Counted from the first letter of the stretch, positions 1 through 7,349 are shown. The stretch: 8,994 nucleotides of DNA from CAYRUP01 sp964427485 (GCA_964427485.1 CAYRUP010000081.1:1-8994), one strand, 5' to 3'. Made by a program: numbers and translations. Notes: generated from the letters alone by a model not told the origin.

Positions 1-2
1 AC

Positions 3-54
3 AGTGTATACTATGTCCCCATACAACTGTTTACCATGTCCCCATCTATACACT
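3..54. repeat. Insertion-sequence-end-like repeat structure
   Basis: Two direct copies of ATGTCCCCAT lie at 13-22 and 36-45, 23 bp apart, each preceded by a similar TA(C)-rich stretch. They are bracketed by an 8-bp inverted repeat, AGTGTATA at 3-10 and TATACACT at 47-54. Repeated transposase-binding motifs near the ends are typical of IS481- and IS21-type elements, and the motif resembles such ends. No transposase is visible, because the structure touches the window edge. It could be the terminus of an element lying to the left, a solo remnant, or an unrelated repeat. Confidence 0.35.
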
Positions 55-75
55 AATCCACCCTACGAAAAACTG

Positions 76-105
76 CCCTTCTCCCATTCCATTCTGGGAG
101 AAGGG
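76..105 (-). terminator. Probable intrinsic terminator of the kinase gene; hairpin repeat copy 1
   Basis: An 11-bp perfect inverted repeat (CCCTTCTCCCA at 76-86, TGGGAGAAGGG at 95-105) encloses an 8-nt loop. Read leftward, the direction of the kinase gene, it starts 5 nt after the kinase stop codon and is followed within 3 nt by a run of five U residues (AAAAA on the plus strand at 68-72). Stem, loop and U-run fit a rho-independent terminator. The same arms recur at 8210-8220, 8256-8266 and 8274-8284, so this is also a member of a dispersed hairpin family. Confidence 0.65.
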
Positions 106-110
106 AGCAT

Positions 111-1238
111 TTACTTCTTTGTGAGCAAAGAAGATGTTGTTAGCTCCGGCGCAAGATGTTTTGAAATTACATCAGACACTTCCTTTAATGTGGTACGATT
201 TTTTGGATTTTCAGAAATCATCTTCTCTACAATGCTATAAACTTCCTGACTCAATTCGTAATGGCAAGTTGCGCCATCCGTTTCTTTCTCGCATATTTGC
301 CATGCATCTCCCGTGTCTGATTCATAAAGTTCATATAATTCATCATAACTTACTACACTTTCCTTAGATGCCTTATATGTCTTTTTTTCACCAAAAAGCA
401 ATTCCATTAAGACGAGGCCAGCGGAATAAATATCTGCACGCGTTGAATAATTCTCTCGCTTGTTTTCAGGCGCTGAATTGATTGGAGTAGAAGAAATTGT
501 GGCATCATAAGTAAAATCGGTTCCTTCAGCCAATCGACCCGCAGAACCAAAATCATGTAAAATCACTTCGTTTGTTGCAGGATTGACAAACACATTGTCT
601 GTTTTAATATCGCGATGTACGTATCCCAACTTATGAAGGATCTCAAGTTCTTTCAAGAAATTTTTTGCGATCTGGAGTAATTTTTCAGGATCTTTAGGCA
701 ATTTTTTGCTATCAATAAGTGTAGAAAGCTTTACACCTTCTTCGAGTTTCATAAAAATTCTAAGTTTTTTAAAATCCGACTTCTTTCTATTGATACTTTC
801 AATCGGTTTTGCCCTGGCTCTCCCCAGTTTTTCCAAAATCTCTGCCTCAATTTTAAATGCACGTTCATAACCAGGTACTTGAGATTGCGCTGTTGGCTTA
901 AGTGTTTTCATTACAATCAATTCACCGGCATCGGAAGAATGATTTAGCAGAAGTTTACTTGTTGACGTACCTCCTGATCCGAGAATGGCTGGTTTGTCCG
1001 CTTTTACATTACGGAAAACCGCATAAGTATTTTTTCCGTCAACAACAACGCTATAGTTTAGGCCAAATTCGCTTCTATGATGGTAACCATTTTTTTCTTT
1101 AATTGATGCTAATTTTGCGAGTTCATCTTCATTTAAAAATGTATTATTAATTTTTAATAATTCTTTTACCATAAAAAGTGTGGATAAAGAGGGGGGAAGT
1201 TTTTCTTCTTCGAAACATTGTAGACGTACATGTGACAT
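111..1238 (-). CDS. Hanks-type serine/threonine protein kinase, candidate secreted effector
   Basis: This 375-residue soluble protein is a eukaryotic-like Ser/Thr kinase that should transfer ATP phosphate to protein Ser or Thr. Visible motifs in order are a glycine-rich loop LGSGG (86-90), the ATP-anchoring lysine in VMK (Lys111), a helix-C glutamate (Glu131 or Glu133), catalytic HRDIKTDN (208-215, with Asp210, Lys212 and Asn215), DFG (229-231), APE (256-258), the helix-F aspartate in DIYSAG (Asp269) and a late conserved arginine (Arg348). The set is complete, so it should be active. Residues 1-80 match no family I recognise. There is no transmembrane segment, PASTA domain or signal peptide, unlike PknB-type housekeeping kinases, which suggests a cytosolic or translocated protein. 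The tail has acidic, Ser/Thr and leucine residues (PELTTSSLLTKK) compatible with, but not diagnostic of, a Dot/Icm signal. ATG is supported by GAGG 6 nt upstream. A PmrA-like array lies upstream. Confidence 0.93.
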   Translation of the reverse strand: MSHVRLQCFEEEKLPPSLSTLFMVKELLKINNTFLNEDELAKLASIKEKNGYHHRSEFGLNYSVVVDGKNTYAVFRNVKADKPAILGSGGTSTSKLLLNHSSDAGELIVMKTLKPTAQSQVPGYERAFKIEAEILEKLGRARAKPIESINRKKSDFKKLRIFMKLEEGVKLSTLIDSKKLPKDPEKLLQIAKNFLKELEILHKLGYVHRDIKTDNVFVNPATNEVILHDFGSAGRLAEGTDFTYDATISSTPINSAPENKRENYSTRADIYSAGLVLMELLFGEKKTYKASKESVVSYDELYELYESDTGDAWQICEKETDGATCHYELSQEVYSIVEKMISENPKNRTTLKEVSDVISKHLAPELTTSSLLTKK

Positions 1239-1244
1239 ACTAAA

Positions 1245-1248
1245 CCTC
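1245..1248 (-). promoter_or_regulatory. Ribosome binding site of the kinase gene
   Basis: GAGG on the minus strand lies 6 nt before the ATG at 1236-1238 and supports that start over any internal methionine. Confidence 0.7.
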
Positions 1249-1277
1249 GTTTTTTATTTTGCAAAAGTTTGGTTTGA

Positions 1278-1283
1278 ATGATA
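1278..1283 (-). promoter_or_regulatory. Possible -10 element for the kinase gene
   Basis: TATCAT on the minus strand lies 18 nt downstream of the middle PmrA-like half-site, so that half-site would sit next to or over the -35 position, as is usual for activator-dependent promoters. There is no good -35 hexamer, consistent with a need for an activator. The match is weak on its own. Confidence 0.35.
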
Positions 1284-1290
1284 CAAGATT

Positions 1291-1321
1291 TAAATTAAGA
1301 TAATATTAAGATAATATTAAG
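1291..1321 (-). promoter_or_regulatory. PmrA-like regulatory box with three tandem half-sites
   Basis: On the minus strand, reading toward the kinase, there are two perfect CTTAATATT units (1313-1321 and 1302-1310) and a third degenerate unit CTTAATTTA (1291-1299). Each is separated by AT, giving an exact 11-bp period. The PmrA response-regulator element described for Dot/Icm secretion genes and effectors of Legionella pneumophila and Coxiella burnetii is a tandem of cTTAATatT units with a 2-nt gap, which this matches closely. The two units plus a third are more than AT-richness alone would readily give. Function is inferred from the motif. The region is AT-rich, so a chance tandem duplication is the main alternative. 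Confidence 0.7.
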
Positions 1322-1354
1322 AAAATAAATATTGAATTTTCAGTTACTTATAAC

Positions 1355-2941
1355 CTAAATTCGTAACGTTTTAGCTCGCATTTCTTCCAGATCAAGCTCG
1401 TCCGAGAGACGATGAAATACTTCATCGTGAATTTCACCCGATTTTCTTAATTCTAAGAGCGTTTTGCGTTCGCTTGCAATTGCAACCAGCATGACTTTTT
1501 TTAAAGCCATATAGTCATCCGTCAAAGTAGAATAGGGATTTTTATTCATTTGTGTATTGATTATTTTGAGTCTGCGATCAAGCTGTTTTTGAAAATCATT
1601 AACAATCTCAGCAGGAATGTTTTCTCTTGTTGTCAGTTTTTGAATATCAAAAATAGAATTTTGCGATGCACGTACGCGCGCAATTGCTTCCTGTTTCATT
1701 TCATCTTCTTCAGGAAAATGGAAAAAATTTAAAATAATGGGCAGTGATAACGTTGGAACAATTAAGGTAACAACGATCACACAATACGTTATGAAAAGAA
1801 TTAAATCGCGATGAGGAAAAGCAATTCCTGGCGCAAGTAAAAACGGCAGTGATAATGCAGCCGCAAGAGACACGATGCCCCTCATCCCAGACCAACCTAC
1901 TACAAAAAGTATTTTCCACGATGGCATCGGATCCTTGCGCAAAATGGAAGGGAAAAATAAGCGTGGCAAATAAGCCATAGGATAAACAAAGACGAGGCGA
2001 GCTAATATAACAACAAAACTGATGATTAATCCATAAGAAATCAAATGAGCAAATGAATCGGCGTGTAAATTTTTCAGGATTAATGGTAATTCGAGACCAA
2101 TTAAAGTAAACACAAAACCATTTATGATAAAAATTAATGTGTTCCAACTTGCTTTTGCGTTAATCCGTGTAAAAGAAGAAGCAACTTCGGGAAAACGTAT
2201 TCCGCAATAAATACCCGCTACAACAATTGCGATTATTCCAGATACGCCAATTCTTTCACTTAGAAAATAGCAAGTAAAAGCCGTAATAAATGAAAATGTC
2301 GTTTCTGCAGGAGCAGAATTTATTTTCTGCACTAAATAAATTGAAATCATTCCTATACACAATCCGACTATAGCACCCCCTGTTGCAACTAAAACAAAAT
2401 GGGTTGCGATCTCTGTTAATGAAAATGAATTACCTAAAATGATCGCTAAAGAAAAACGAAATAAGATTAAGGCTGTTGCATCATTTACCATGCTTTCGCC
2501 TTCTAAAATAGAAATTAAGCGGCGAGGTGCGCCGAGTTTTTTAATGAGACTTGTTGCTGATGTTGCATCCGTTGGAGAAATAATCGCACCTAACAAAAAA
2601 CATTCCGCCCATGTAAAATCTGCAAAAAGTAATTTAGTCATCAGCGCAACGACAAACATGGTAAAAATAACGAGACCGAAAGCAAGTAAACTGATCGGTC
2701 TAAAATTAAATTTAAAATCGCGCCATGAAGTAAAATAAGCGGCATAAAATAAAATAGGCGGCAAAAAAAGATTGAAGATTACCTGTGGATTGAGTTGAAA
2801 AGTAGGCAGCCATGGATTGAGACTCAGAATGCAGCTTCCTATCACTAAAAAAATTTCCAAAGGCAAATGAAATCGAGTAGCAACAGGAACAGAAAGAATA
2901 GCAAAACATAAAATAAAAACGGCAGGTTCTATAAAATTCAC
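1355..2941 (-). CDS. CPA1-family Na+/H+ antiporter (NhaP/YjcE-like)
   Basis: This 528-residue inner-membrane monovalent cation/proton antiporter has about a dozen hydrophobic segments over residues 5-405, then a hydrophilic cytoplasmic tail (about 410-528). Characteristic CPA1 motifs are SPTDATSA (122-129), EGESMVNDATA (148-158) with the Asn154-Asp155 pair typical of electroneutral exchangers, and GWSGMRGIVSLAAALSLP (349-366) with the conserved Arg354. Length is close to that of E. coli YjcE. It probably exports Na+ (or K+) in exchange for protons for pH and salt homeostasis; ion choice cannot be read from sequence. The start is GTG at 2939-2941, supported by AAGGAA 7 nt upstream; the next methionine, residue 95, would remove the first helices. 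It lies 66 bp downstream of the 420-residue gene and 116 bp upstream of the kinase, with its own -10-like TATAAT, so it may be an ordinary gene lying among accessory ones. Confidence 0.95.
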   Translation of the reverse strand: MNFIEPAVFILCFAILSVPVATRFHLPLEIFLVIGSCILSLNPWLPTFQLNPQVIFNLFLPPILFYAAYFTSWRDFKFNFRPISLLAFGLVIFTMFVVALMTKLLFADFTWAECFLLGAIISPTDATSATSLIKKLGAPRRLISILEGESMVNDATALILFRFSLAIILGNSFSLTEIATHFVLVATGGAIVGLCIGMISIYLVQKINSAPAETTFSFITAFTCYFLSERIGVSGIIAIVVAGIYCGIRFPEVASSFTRINAKASWNTLIFIINGFVFTLIGLELPLILKNLHADSFAHLISYGLIISFVVILARLVFVYPMAYLPRLFFPSILRKDPMPSWKILFVVGWSGMRGIVSLAAALSLPFLLAPGIAFPHRDLILFITYCVIVVTLIVPTLSLPIILNFFHFPEEDEMKQEAIARVRASQNSIFDIQKLTTRENIPAEIVNDFQKQLDRRLKIINTQMNKNPYSTLTDDYMALKKVMLVAIASERKTLLELRKSGEIHDEVFHRLSDELDLEEMRAKTLRI

Positions 2942-2948
2942 TGATATA

Positions 2949-2954
2949 TTCCTT
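2949..2954 (-). promoter_or_regulatory. Ribosome binding site fixing the GTG start of the antiporter
   Basis: AAGGAA on the minus strand ends 7 nt before the GTG at 2939-2941. No in-frame ATG occurs near it, so this site decides the start. Confidence 0.75.
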
Positions 2955-2981
2955 ATATCAAACTTTGCTGCTTAGGCTGGA

Positions 2982-2987
2982 ATTATA
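2982..2987 (-). promoter_or_regulatory. Possible -10 element for the antiporter gene
   Basis: A perfect TATAAT on the minus strand lies 40 nt upstream of the GTG in the 66-bp gap behind the preceding gene. The -35 position (about TAGAAA) is poor. It suggests the antiporter can be transcribed separately from the upstream unknown gene. Confidence 0.4.
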
Positions 2988-3007
2988 AATTGCAACTCGA
3001 ATAATTT

Positions 3008-4270
3008 CTATGTACTACGTCGAGTAGGTGCGCTGCTTGGTTCTGGTGGTTTTGGTGGTTCTGGTTCTTTTCGTTCAGAGCTCAAGCTTCCTTCTCTTTT
3101 TCTTGATACTTCTCCCTCATCAGAATGCACACTTCCCTCTCTTGATTCAGCCGACGGCTTGCTATCAAGTATTGGTGGGGCAAGTTCCATTTCAGAAGTC
3201 AGTCCTTTCAGGATATGAGTTGTATCAGCAGAGGGTGTTTTTTTCTTAGGCCTAAAATTCGTTATAATCTTTTTCTCTTCGTTTTTCTCTTCTTTAGTAG
3301 TCAATTCACGAGTGACTCCATTCACAAGACCCGAAAACGTTTTAGAAATTGCTGCAATTGCTCCACTAGCAAGAACTGCTGTTAAACTCGCGAGTGTAAT
3401 ACCTGCAACTCCACCTCCTACGCTAGCAATAACAGTATTAAGCGCGGTAGAGAGTCCTGCTTGTATCGGACCCGCCAAACCTTGCAGAATGGGTATAGAA
3501 ACTCCCGCCGTTAAAACACCTGCGGTAATGATTGCAGCTGCTGGTAGCAATTTAATAATAGATGAAACAAAAGTAGACGTAACGGATTTGAAAGAAGGAT
3601 CACTGTCAAATACCTCTTTTCCTTTTATCTTGTTAATTATCTTAGCCCCCCACCAAAGTGGATTGATTAAACGAATTCCTGAATCAATTAATTGTTTCGT
3701 GTAAGCGATCGCATCTGCTGCGAGTGAGAAGGTTTGTCCTATACACCAAAGCGGTGAATTTACCGCAAATGCAACTCCTTTCCAGAAAGTTTTGGCTGTT
3801 GAATTCATATCTGAATCATTAATCAAACCATTAACTATTCTTAATGGTTGCACAAACGCGGCACCCAATGTGCGAATTCCAAATTCAAGCAATGTCGTGA
3901 TAGCAATTTGCGTCATATTAACCAAAGGTATGACACCCAATCCTCCCACCCAGTCAATCGTGCTGTGACTGCCTGGTACTTTTTTTAATGATTCCATTAA
4001 CCCTTTCATAGGATACCAGAATGCTTTAACAGCAATTTTCTCCCTAGTCATTACGTTTTTTGTTTTAGATGTTTCTGGTAAAGAAGAAGGTATTTTTTCA
4101 TAAGATGGTAAGACATTATTATTTTTTACGGTAAAAACAGCGGGTGTAGAGACTATGGACATATCGAGGTTTTTTTTTGCATTATAAAACAAGAGCCCAC
4201 TTCGTAATTCATTAAGCTCCGGTGTTTTTTTTATAAAACCTGGTTTACCTTTATCTTCAGGACTTGGCAT
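3008..4270 (-). CDS. Hypothetical protein with hydrophobic core and disordered charged tail; candidate effector
   Basis: I do not recognise a family for this 420-residue protein. The polar N-terminus (1-80) has no signal peptide. Residues 107-190 contain several moderately hydrophobic stretches (around 107-128, 132-150 and 165-190), and 229-310 is a long Ala/Gly/Ser/Val/Ile-rich hydrophobic region resembling membrane-inserting or pore-like hairpins. The remainder (320-420) is highly polar, with EEKNEEKK (327-334), a Ser/Glu/Arg segment (373-401) and a proline-rich end PEPPKPPEPSSAP (403-415). A membrane-active centre with an acidic, disordered C-terminus is common among Dot/Icm effectors, but that is inference. 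The start is ATG with GAGAGG 8 nt upstream. It lies 103 bp downstream of the 989-residue gene in the same direction, so co-transcription is possible. No PmrA-like tandem was found upstream. An alternative is an ordinary inner-membrane protein. Confidence 0.85.
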   Translation of the reverse strand: MPSPEDKGKPGFIKKTPELNELRSGLLFYNAKKNLDMSIVSTPAVFTVKNNNVLPSYEKIPSSLPETSKTKNVMTREKIAVKAFWYPMKGLMESLKKVPGSHSTIDWVGGLGVIPLVNMTQIAITTLLEFGIRTLGAAFVQPLRIVNGLINDSDMNSTAKTFWKGVAFAVNSPLWCIGQTFSLAADAIAYTKQLIDSGIRLINPLWWGAKIINKIKGKEVFDSDPSFKSVTSTFVSSIIKLLPAAAIITAGVLTAGVSIPILQGLAGPIQAGLSTALNTVIASVGGGVAGITLASLTAVLASGAIAAISKTFSGLVNGVTRELTTKEEKNEEKKIITNFRPKKKTPSADTTHILKGLTSEMELAPPILDSKPSAESREGSVHSDEGEVSRKREGSLSSERKEPEPPKPPEPSSAPTRRST

Positions 4271-4299
4271 AAACGAAGCCTCTCTTGAGCTATAACTTA

Positions 4300-4331
4300 A
4301 GTATAATACACATTGATTAATAATAGTACAT
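4300..4331 (-). promoter_or_regulatory. Weak promoter candidate for the 420-residue gene
   Basis: On the minus strand, overlapping -10-like hexamers TATTAT (4303-4308) and TATACT (4300-4305) occur in the AT-rich 103-bp gap. The only -35 candidate, TGTACT (4325-4330), is poor and sits 16 bp upstream of TATTAT. No terminator hairpin for the preceding gene is evident here, so read-through from that gene is an alternative. Confidence 0.3.
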
Positions 4332-4373
4332 TTTTATAACTTTCTGTTTTTTTAAAGATTTATATTGAAAGCT

Positions 4374-7343
4374 TCAACGATTTTTTGGTCCTTCTCGCTT
4401 ATTAACATTCTCCTTCTTTGGAGCAATATTCTCTTTATCCGCAACTTTATTTGCTGCAGATTTTTGGGCATCGCTATACGCATCCTCAGGTTTTTTAAAA
4501 ACACTTGTCACTCTACGCAACAGTGGAGGTTTCGGGGCATCGCCTTCTTTTTTCACATTCAGAACACTACTAACACTTCTACTCAGTCTACCCAGTGTAC
4601 CTAACACATTGGAAGTAGTAGATTGCCGTGGTAATTCAGGTTGCATGGGAGTCGGATGTTTTGTAATAGGTTCTTTAAGAGAAGGTCTTTCCAATGGTGG
4701 TGGTTGTACGACATCCGGTTTGATTTTAATTTGGTTGTCAGGAGGAAGTTGTGAGTTTGCAGATTTTGTAACAAATTGTAACCAATTTTTATGAAGGTCC
4801 AATAATTCTTTTTGTTGGACTAACGAGTCATGAACCTTATCGTCTTTTTTAATTGCTGCGATATCAGCAAATTCACCTGGAATCATTGCGTTGTTAATCA
4901 TATAACTGTGTACTGTGGTCACCTTATTCCTCTGTGGAAATTTAAATATTTCTGAATTATCAAGCTGAGCTTTATAAGCATCCGTACGATTAATGTCAGT
5001 CCAAACCCATTCTCCCTCTTTATTCGGCGCATACTTTTTAAATTTAGCATCTACCACCTTAAAACCCTCTATTGTTTCAAATTTTTGGGGAGTCATTTCA
5101 CGTGAAATTATAACGGCATTTTTTGCTCTTGCTCTTTCTTCCATCGTTACAAGCACTTTACCGCCAGGCAGTAGTGCTACCAACATAACATCATTATGCA
5201 CAGTCTTTTTGCTTGCTGCTTGTTGAGCTGCTTGTTGATATTCCTTATCATTCTTCTCGATCAATTTCGCTATGGCTTCTACATTTGCTTTAAGTTGTTC
5301 TTGTAATTTAGTGACATCACTCTGTGGATCTTTTTCCTTTGCTAGTTTTATTTCTTGCTGTAATGAAAAATTCTGACTTGAAAGACGCTCTATTGTTAAT
5401 AATTCTTTTTCTTCTGTTACCGAGGGTCTTGTTTCTGGTGCAACCGAGGCTTTTGTTTCAGATGCTGCGGCCGATGCTTTTATCTCTGCGGCTTCTTGTA
5501 ATCCTGAAATATTTTTAAATTCAGGTTCTTCCTTCTGCAGTTCAGTTTCTGCTCTCTTTAATAACCGAGTTGAGACTGCTCTTGCTAATTTGAGACCTCC
5601 AATTTTTGCTTTATCGCCAGCAAAATATTTTGCTACCATTTCAGTTTTTCTAGCGATTAATTGAGTTCTTTCTTTTTCTAATTTAGCTATTTCCTCTGTT
5701 AAATTGATTCTTCTTTCTTCTAATTTTTCATCCGGCTTATTTTTTAACTCCGTTTCAACCTCACTCAATTGTTGTTTTACCTCATTTTGTTTCGTCTCAT
5801 TTTTTTCTATATCAGCAGTAACTAACGCAAATTGTTTGGTTTTACGAGTTTCCATCGTACTTGTGGATTTTATAGCACCTCGCATCTGCTGCGCAAATTG
5901 CTCTAACAATTGTTTATTCAATGCATTTTTGTGTTTTATTTTTTCATTTATTTCATCTGGATGATCTCTTCGCTCAGTCGCAATCCGAATGTCCTCATTA
6001 GCAATTTTTATTTTTTCTCTTAGGACATCATTCACTGGAACCGATTCAAAAGTCTGCTTTCTTTCACTCATTGGCACGGGGATATATATCTGTGCTCCAC
6101 CGCCACTTTGTTTAAGAGGAACACCTGGCATAGACTTAGACTCATCACCTGGAATAGACCATGTATCAATAACCGGACTGGCAGTGCTTTTCAGACCTAT
6201 CAGTTCACCACCTTGTTCCGTAATTTTATATGCGTATGTTACTTTACCCGCACTTGCGCCATAAAATTGACTAACAAGTGATCCTTTTGTGATAGATGCG
6301 ATACCTTTTTGTGCTGGAGTGTCTTTGCTATCTGGATCTACAAAAAAGTTACCTAGATAGACTTGTTTACCTTGAAAACCTTCTTCTTGTGTTTGCAGAA
6401 GATACGATCCGGGTGGGAATTTCTGCAATTTGACTTCTTCGTCTAAGTTGATTCCGGCAAGCAATTGCACTGCATTAAAATACTGCTTATCCGGTTCTAC
6501 GGGCCATTTTGATTTGTGATTTCCTTCGCAAGTAAATTCAAATGCTATTTTGGCTTTTTTAGTTCGTTCGAGAAGTGTCGTTGATTGATATTCTTCTAAT
6601 TCAGCTTTTTCTTCGGGCGTTACATCTTTTGCAACTAACTCTTTAAATCTAGCATCCGTCAGAATTAACTGCATGACTTGTAATTTATAAAGAAATTCAA
6701 ATTCTGCTTTTTCATTGTTATCAGTTATGGTTGATGGTACTGGGACGGGAAAATCTTCCACAAATACATCAACCATGGCAAGTTGATCTTTTATTATGTC
6801 GCCTCTCTGATCGAAGTCAGCCTGTTTTGTTTCACAAACCAGAAGATCAGCCTGAAGTTTTTTTAACACTTGTCCATGCGCTACAAGAATGTCATGTCCT
6901 TTCGACATGAGATCGGTTATCTCATCATCCTGAGTTACCTCGATACCCTTTGTTTCTGCAGTCGTTAACAGATCCCGCATTGTGTCTGTCACCGTCTTCA
7001 TTTCTCCTTCTATTTTTATAATTTCCTCGGAGAGTGCAGCCATTTTCAAGTCATTTTCTTTTTTTTCTCTCTCTTCATTTTTCCCATATTTTTTTTCGTA
7101 ATCTACATTAAATTTTCTAATTCTTGCGATTTCATCTAGATCTTTTTTTTCCGCATCTGACAGTGGCCCATTTTTTTGAATCCCCAAGAGCTCTTGTTCT
7201 CGCTCAAATTTATAAAATGGCGAAGTGAGATCCTGTACTGCTTTGCGCTGCAAAAATTCTTCGTAACCCGGAAAGTCTTCTCGCTCGCGAAAGGGTTTAT
7301 AGGAATCTTCAGGTTTTTTACCTTGATTGCCAGAAGCTGTCAT
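4374..7343 (-). CDS. Large hypothetical protein with coiled-coil stretches; candidate effector
   Basis: I do not recognise a family for this 989-residue cytosolic-type protein; it has no signal peptide or membrane segment. Long Glu/Lys/Gln-rich helical regions (about 60-130, 440-600 and 640-715) look like coiled coils. Between them are two stretches with globular, strand-like composition, about 265-425 (containing FPPGSYLLQTQEEG and QVYLGNFFVDPD) and about 715-805 (containing MLVALLPGGKVLVTMEE). The end, about 865-989, is Pro/Ser/Lys/Arg-rich. KKPEDSY near the N-terminus (9-15) recurs as KKPEDAY near the C-terminus (950-956). Two arginine-rich repeats, RSVSSVL (922-928) and RRVTSVF (943-949), lie 21 residues apart. 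The ATG at 7341-7343 is chosen over the adjacent GTG (7344-7346) because GGAGG is 6 nt from the ATG but only 3 nt from the GTG. Coiled coils with isolated globular parts are frequent in intracellular-pathogen effectors; a structural protein is the alternative. Confidence 0.87.
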   Translation of the reverse strand: MTASGNQGKKPEDSYKPFREREDFPGYEEFLQRKAVQDLTSPFYKFEREQELLGIQKNGPLSDAEKKDLDEIARIRKFNVDYEKKYGKNEEREKKENDLKMAALSEEIIKIEGEMKTVTDTMRDLLTTAETKGIEVTQDDEITDLMSKGHDILVAHGQVLKKLQADLLVCETKQADFDQRGDIIKDQLAMVDVFVEDFPVPVPSTITDNNEKAEFEFLYKLQVMQLILTDARFKELVAKDVTPEEKAELEEYQSTTLLERTKKAKIAFEFTCEGNHKSKWPVEPDKQYFNAVQLLAGINLDEEVKLQKFPPGSYLLQTQEEGFQGKQVYLGNFFVDPDSKDTPAQKGIASITKGSLVSQFYGASAGKVTYAYKITEQGGELIGLKSTASPVIDTWSIPGDESKSMPGVPLKQSGGGAQIYIPVPMSERKQTFESVPVNDVLREKIKIANEDIRIATERRDHPDEINEKIKHKNALNKQLLEQFAQQMRGAIKSTSTMETRKTKQFALVTADIEKNETKQNEVKQQLSEVETELKNKPDEKLEERRINLTEEIAKLEKERTQLIARKTEMVAKYFAGDKAKIGGLKLARAVSTRLLKRAETELQKEEPEFKNISGLQEAAEIKASAAASETKASVAPETRPSVTEEKELLTIERLSSQNFSLQQEIKLAKEKDPQSDVTKLQEQLKANVEAIAKLIEKNDKEYQQAAQQAASKKTVHNDVMLVALLPGGKVLVTMEERARAKNAVIISREMTPQKFETIEGFKVVDAKFKKYAPNKEGEWVWTDINRTDAYKAQLDNSEIFKFPQRNKVTTVHSYMINNAMIPGEFADIAAIKKDDKVHDSLVQQKELLDLHKNWLQFVTKSANSQLPPDNQIKIKPDVVQPPPLERPSLKEPITKHPTPMQPELPRQSTTSNVLGTLGRLSRSVSSVLNVKKEGDAPKPPLLRRVTSVFKKPEDAYSDAQKSAANKVADKENIAPKKENVNKREGPKNR

Positions 7344-7349
7344 CACCTA

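Noticed and set aside
1710..2147. A 145-codon leftward open frame overlapping the antiporter.
   Set aside because: It is on the same strand but in another frame of the antiporter, whose motifs run continuously through the region, and its product is Cys/Phe-rich nonsense.
3312..3704. A 130-codon rightward open frame inside the 420-residue gene.
   Set aside because: It lies antisense to the low-complexity Ala/Gly/Val region, has no family motif or Shine-Dalgarno sequence, and looks like a by-product of that composition.
4271..4373. A PmrA-like box upstream of the 420-residue gene.
   Set aside because: The gap contains isolated CTTAA and TTAAT pieces but no tandem CTTAAT units at 11-bp spacing; the same is true of 7344-7515 for the 989-residue gene.
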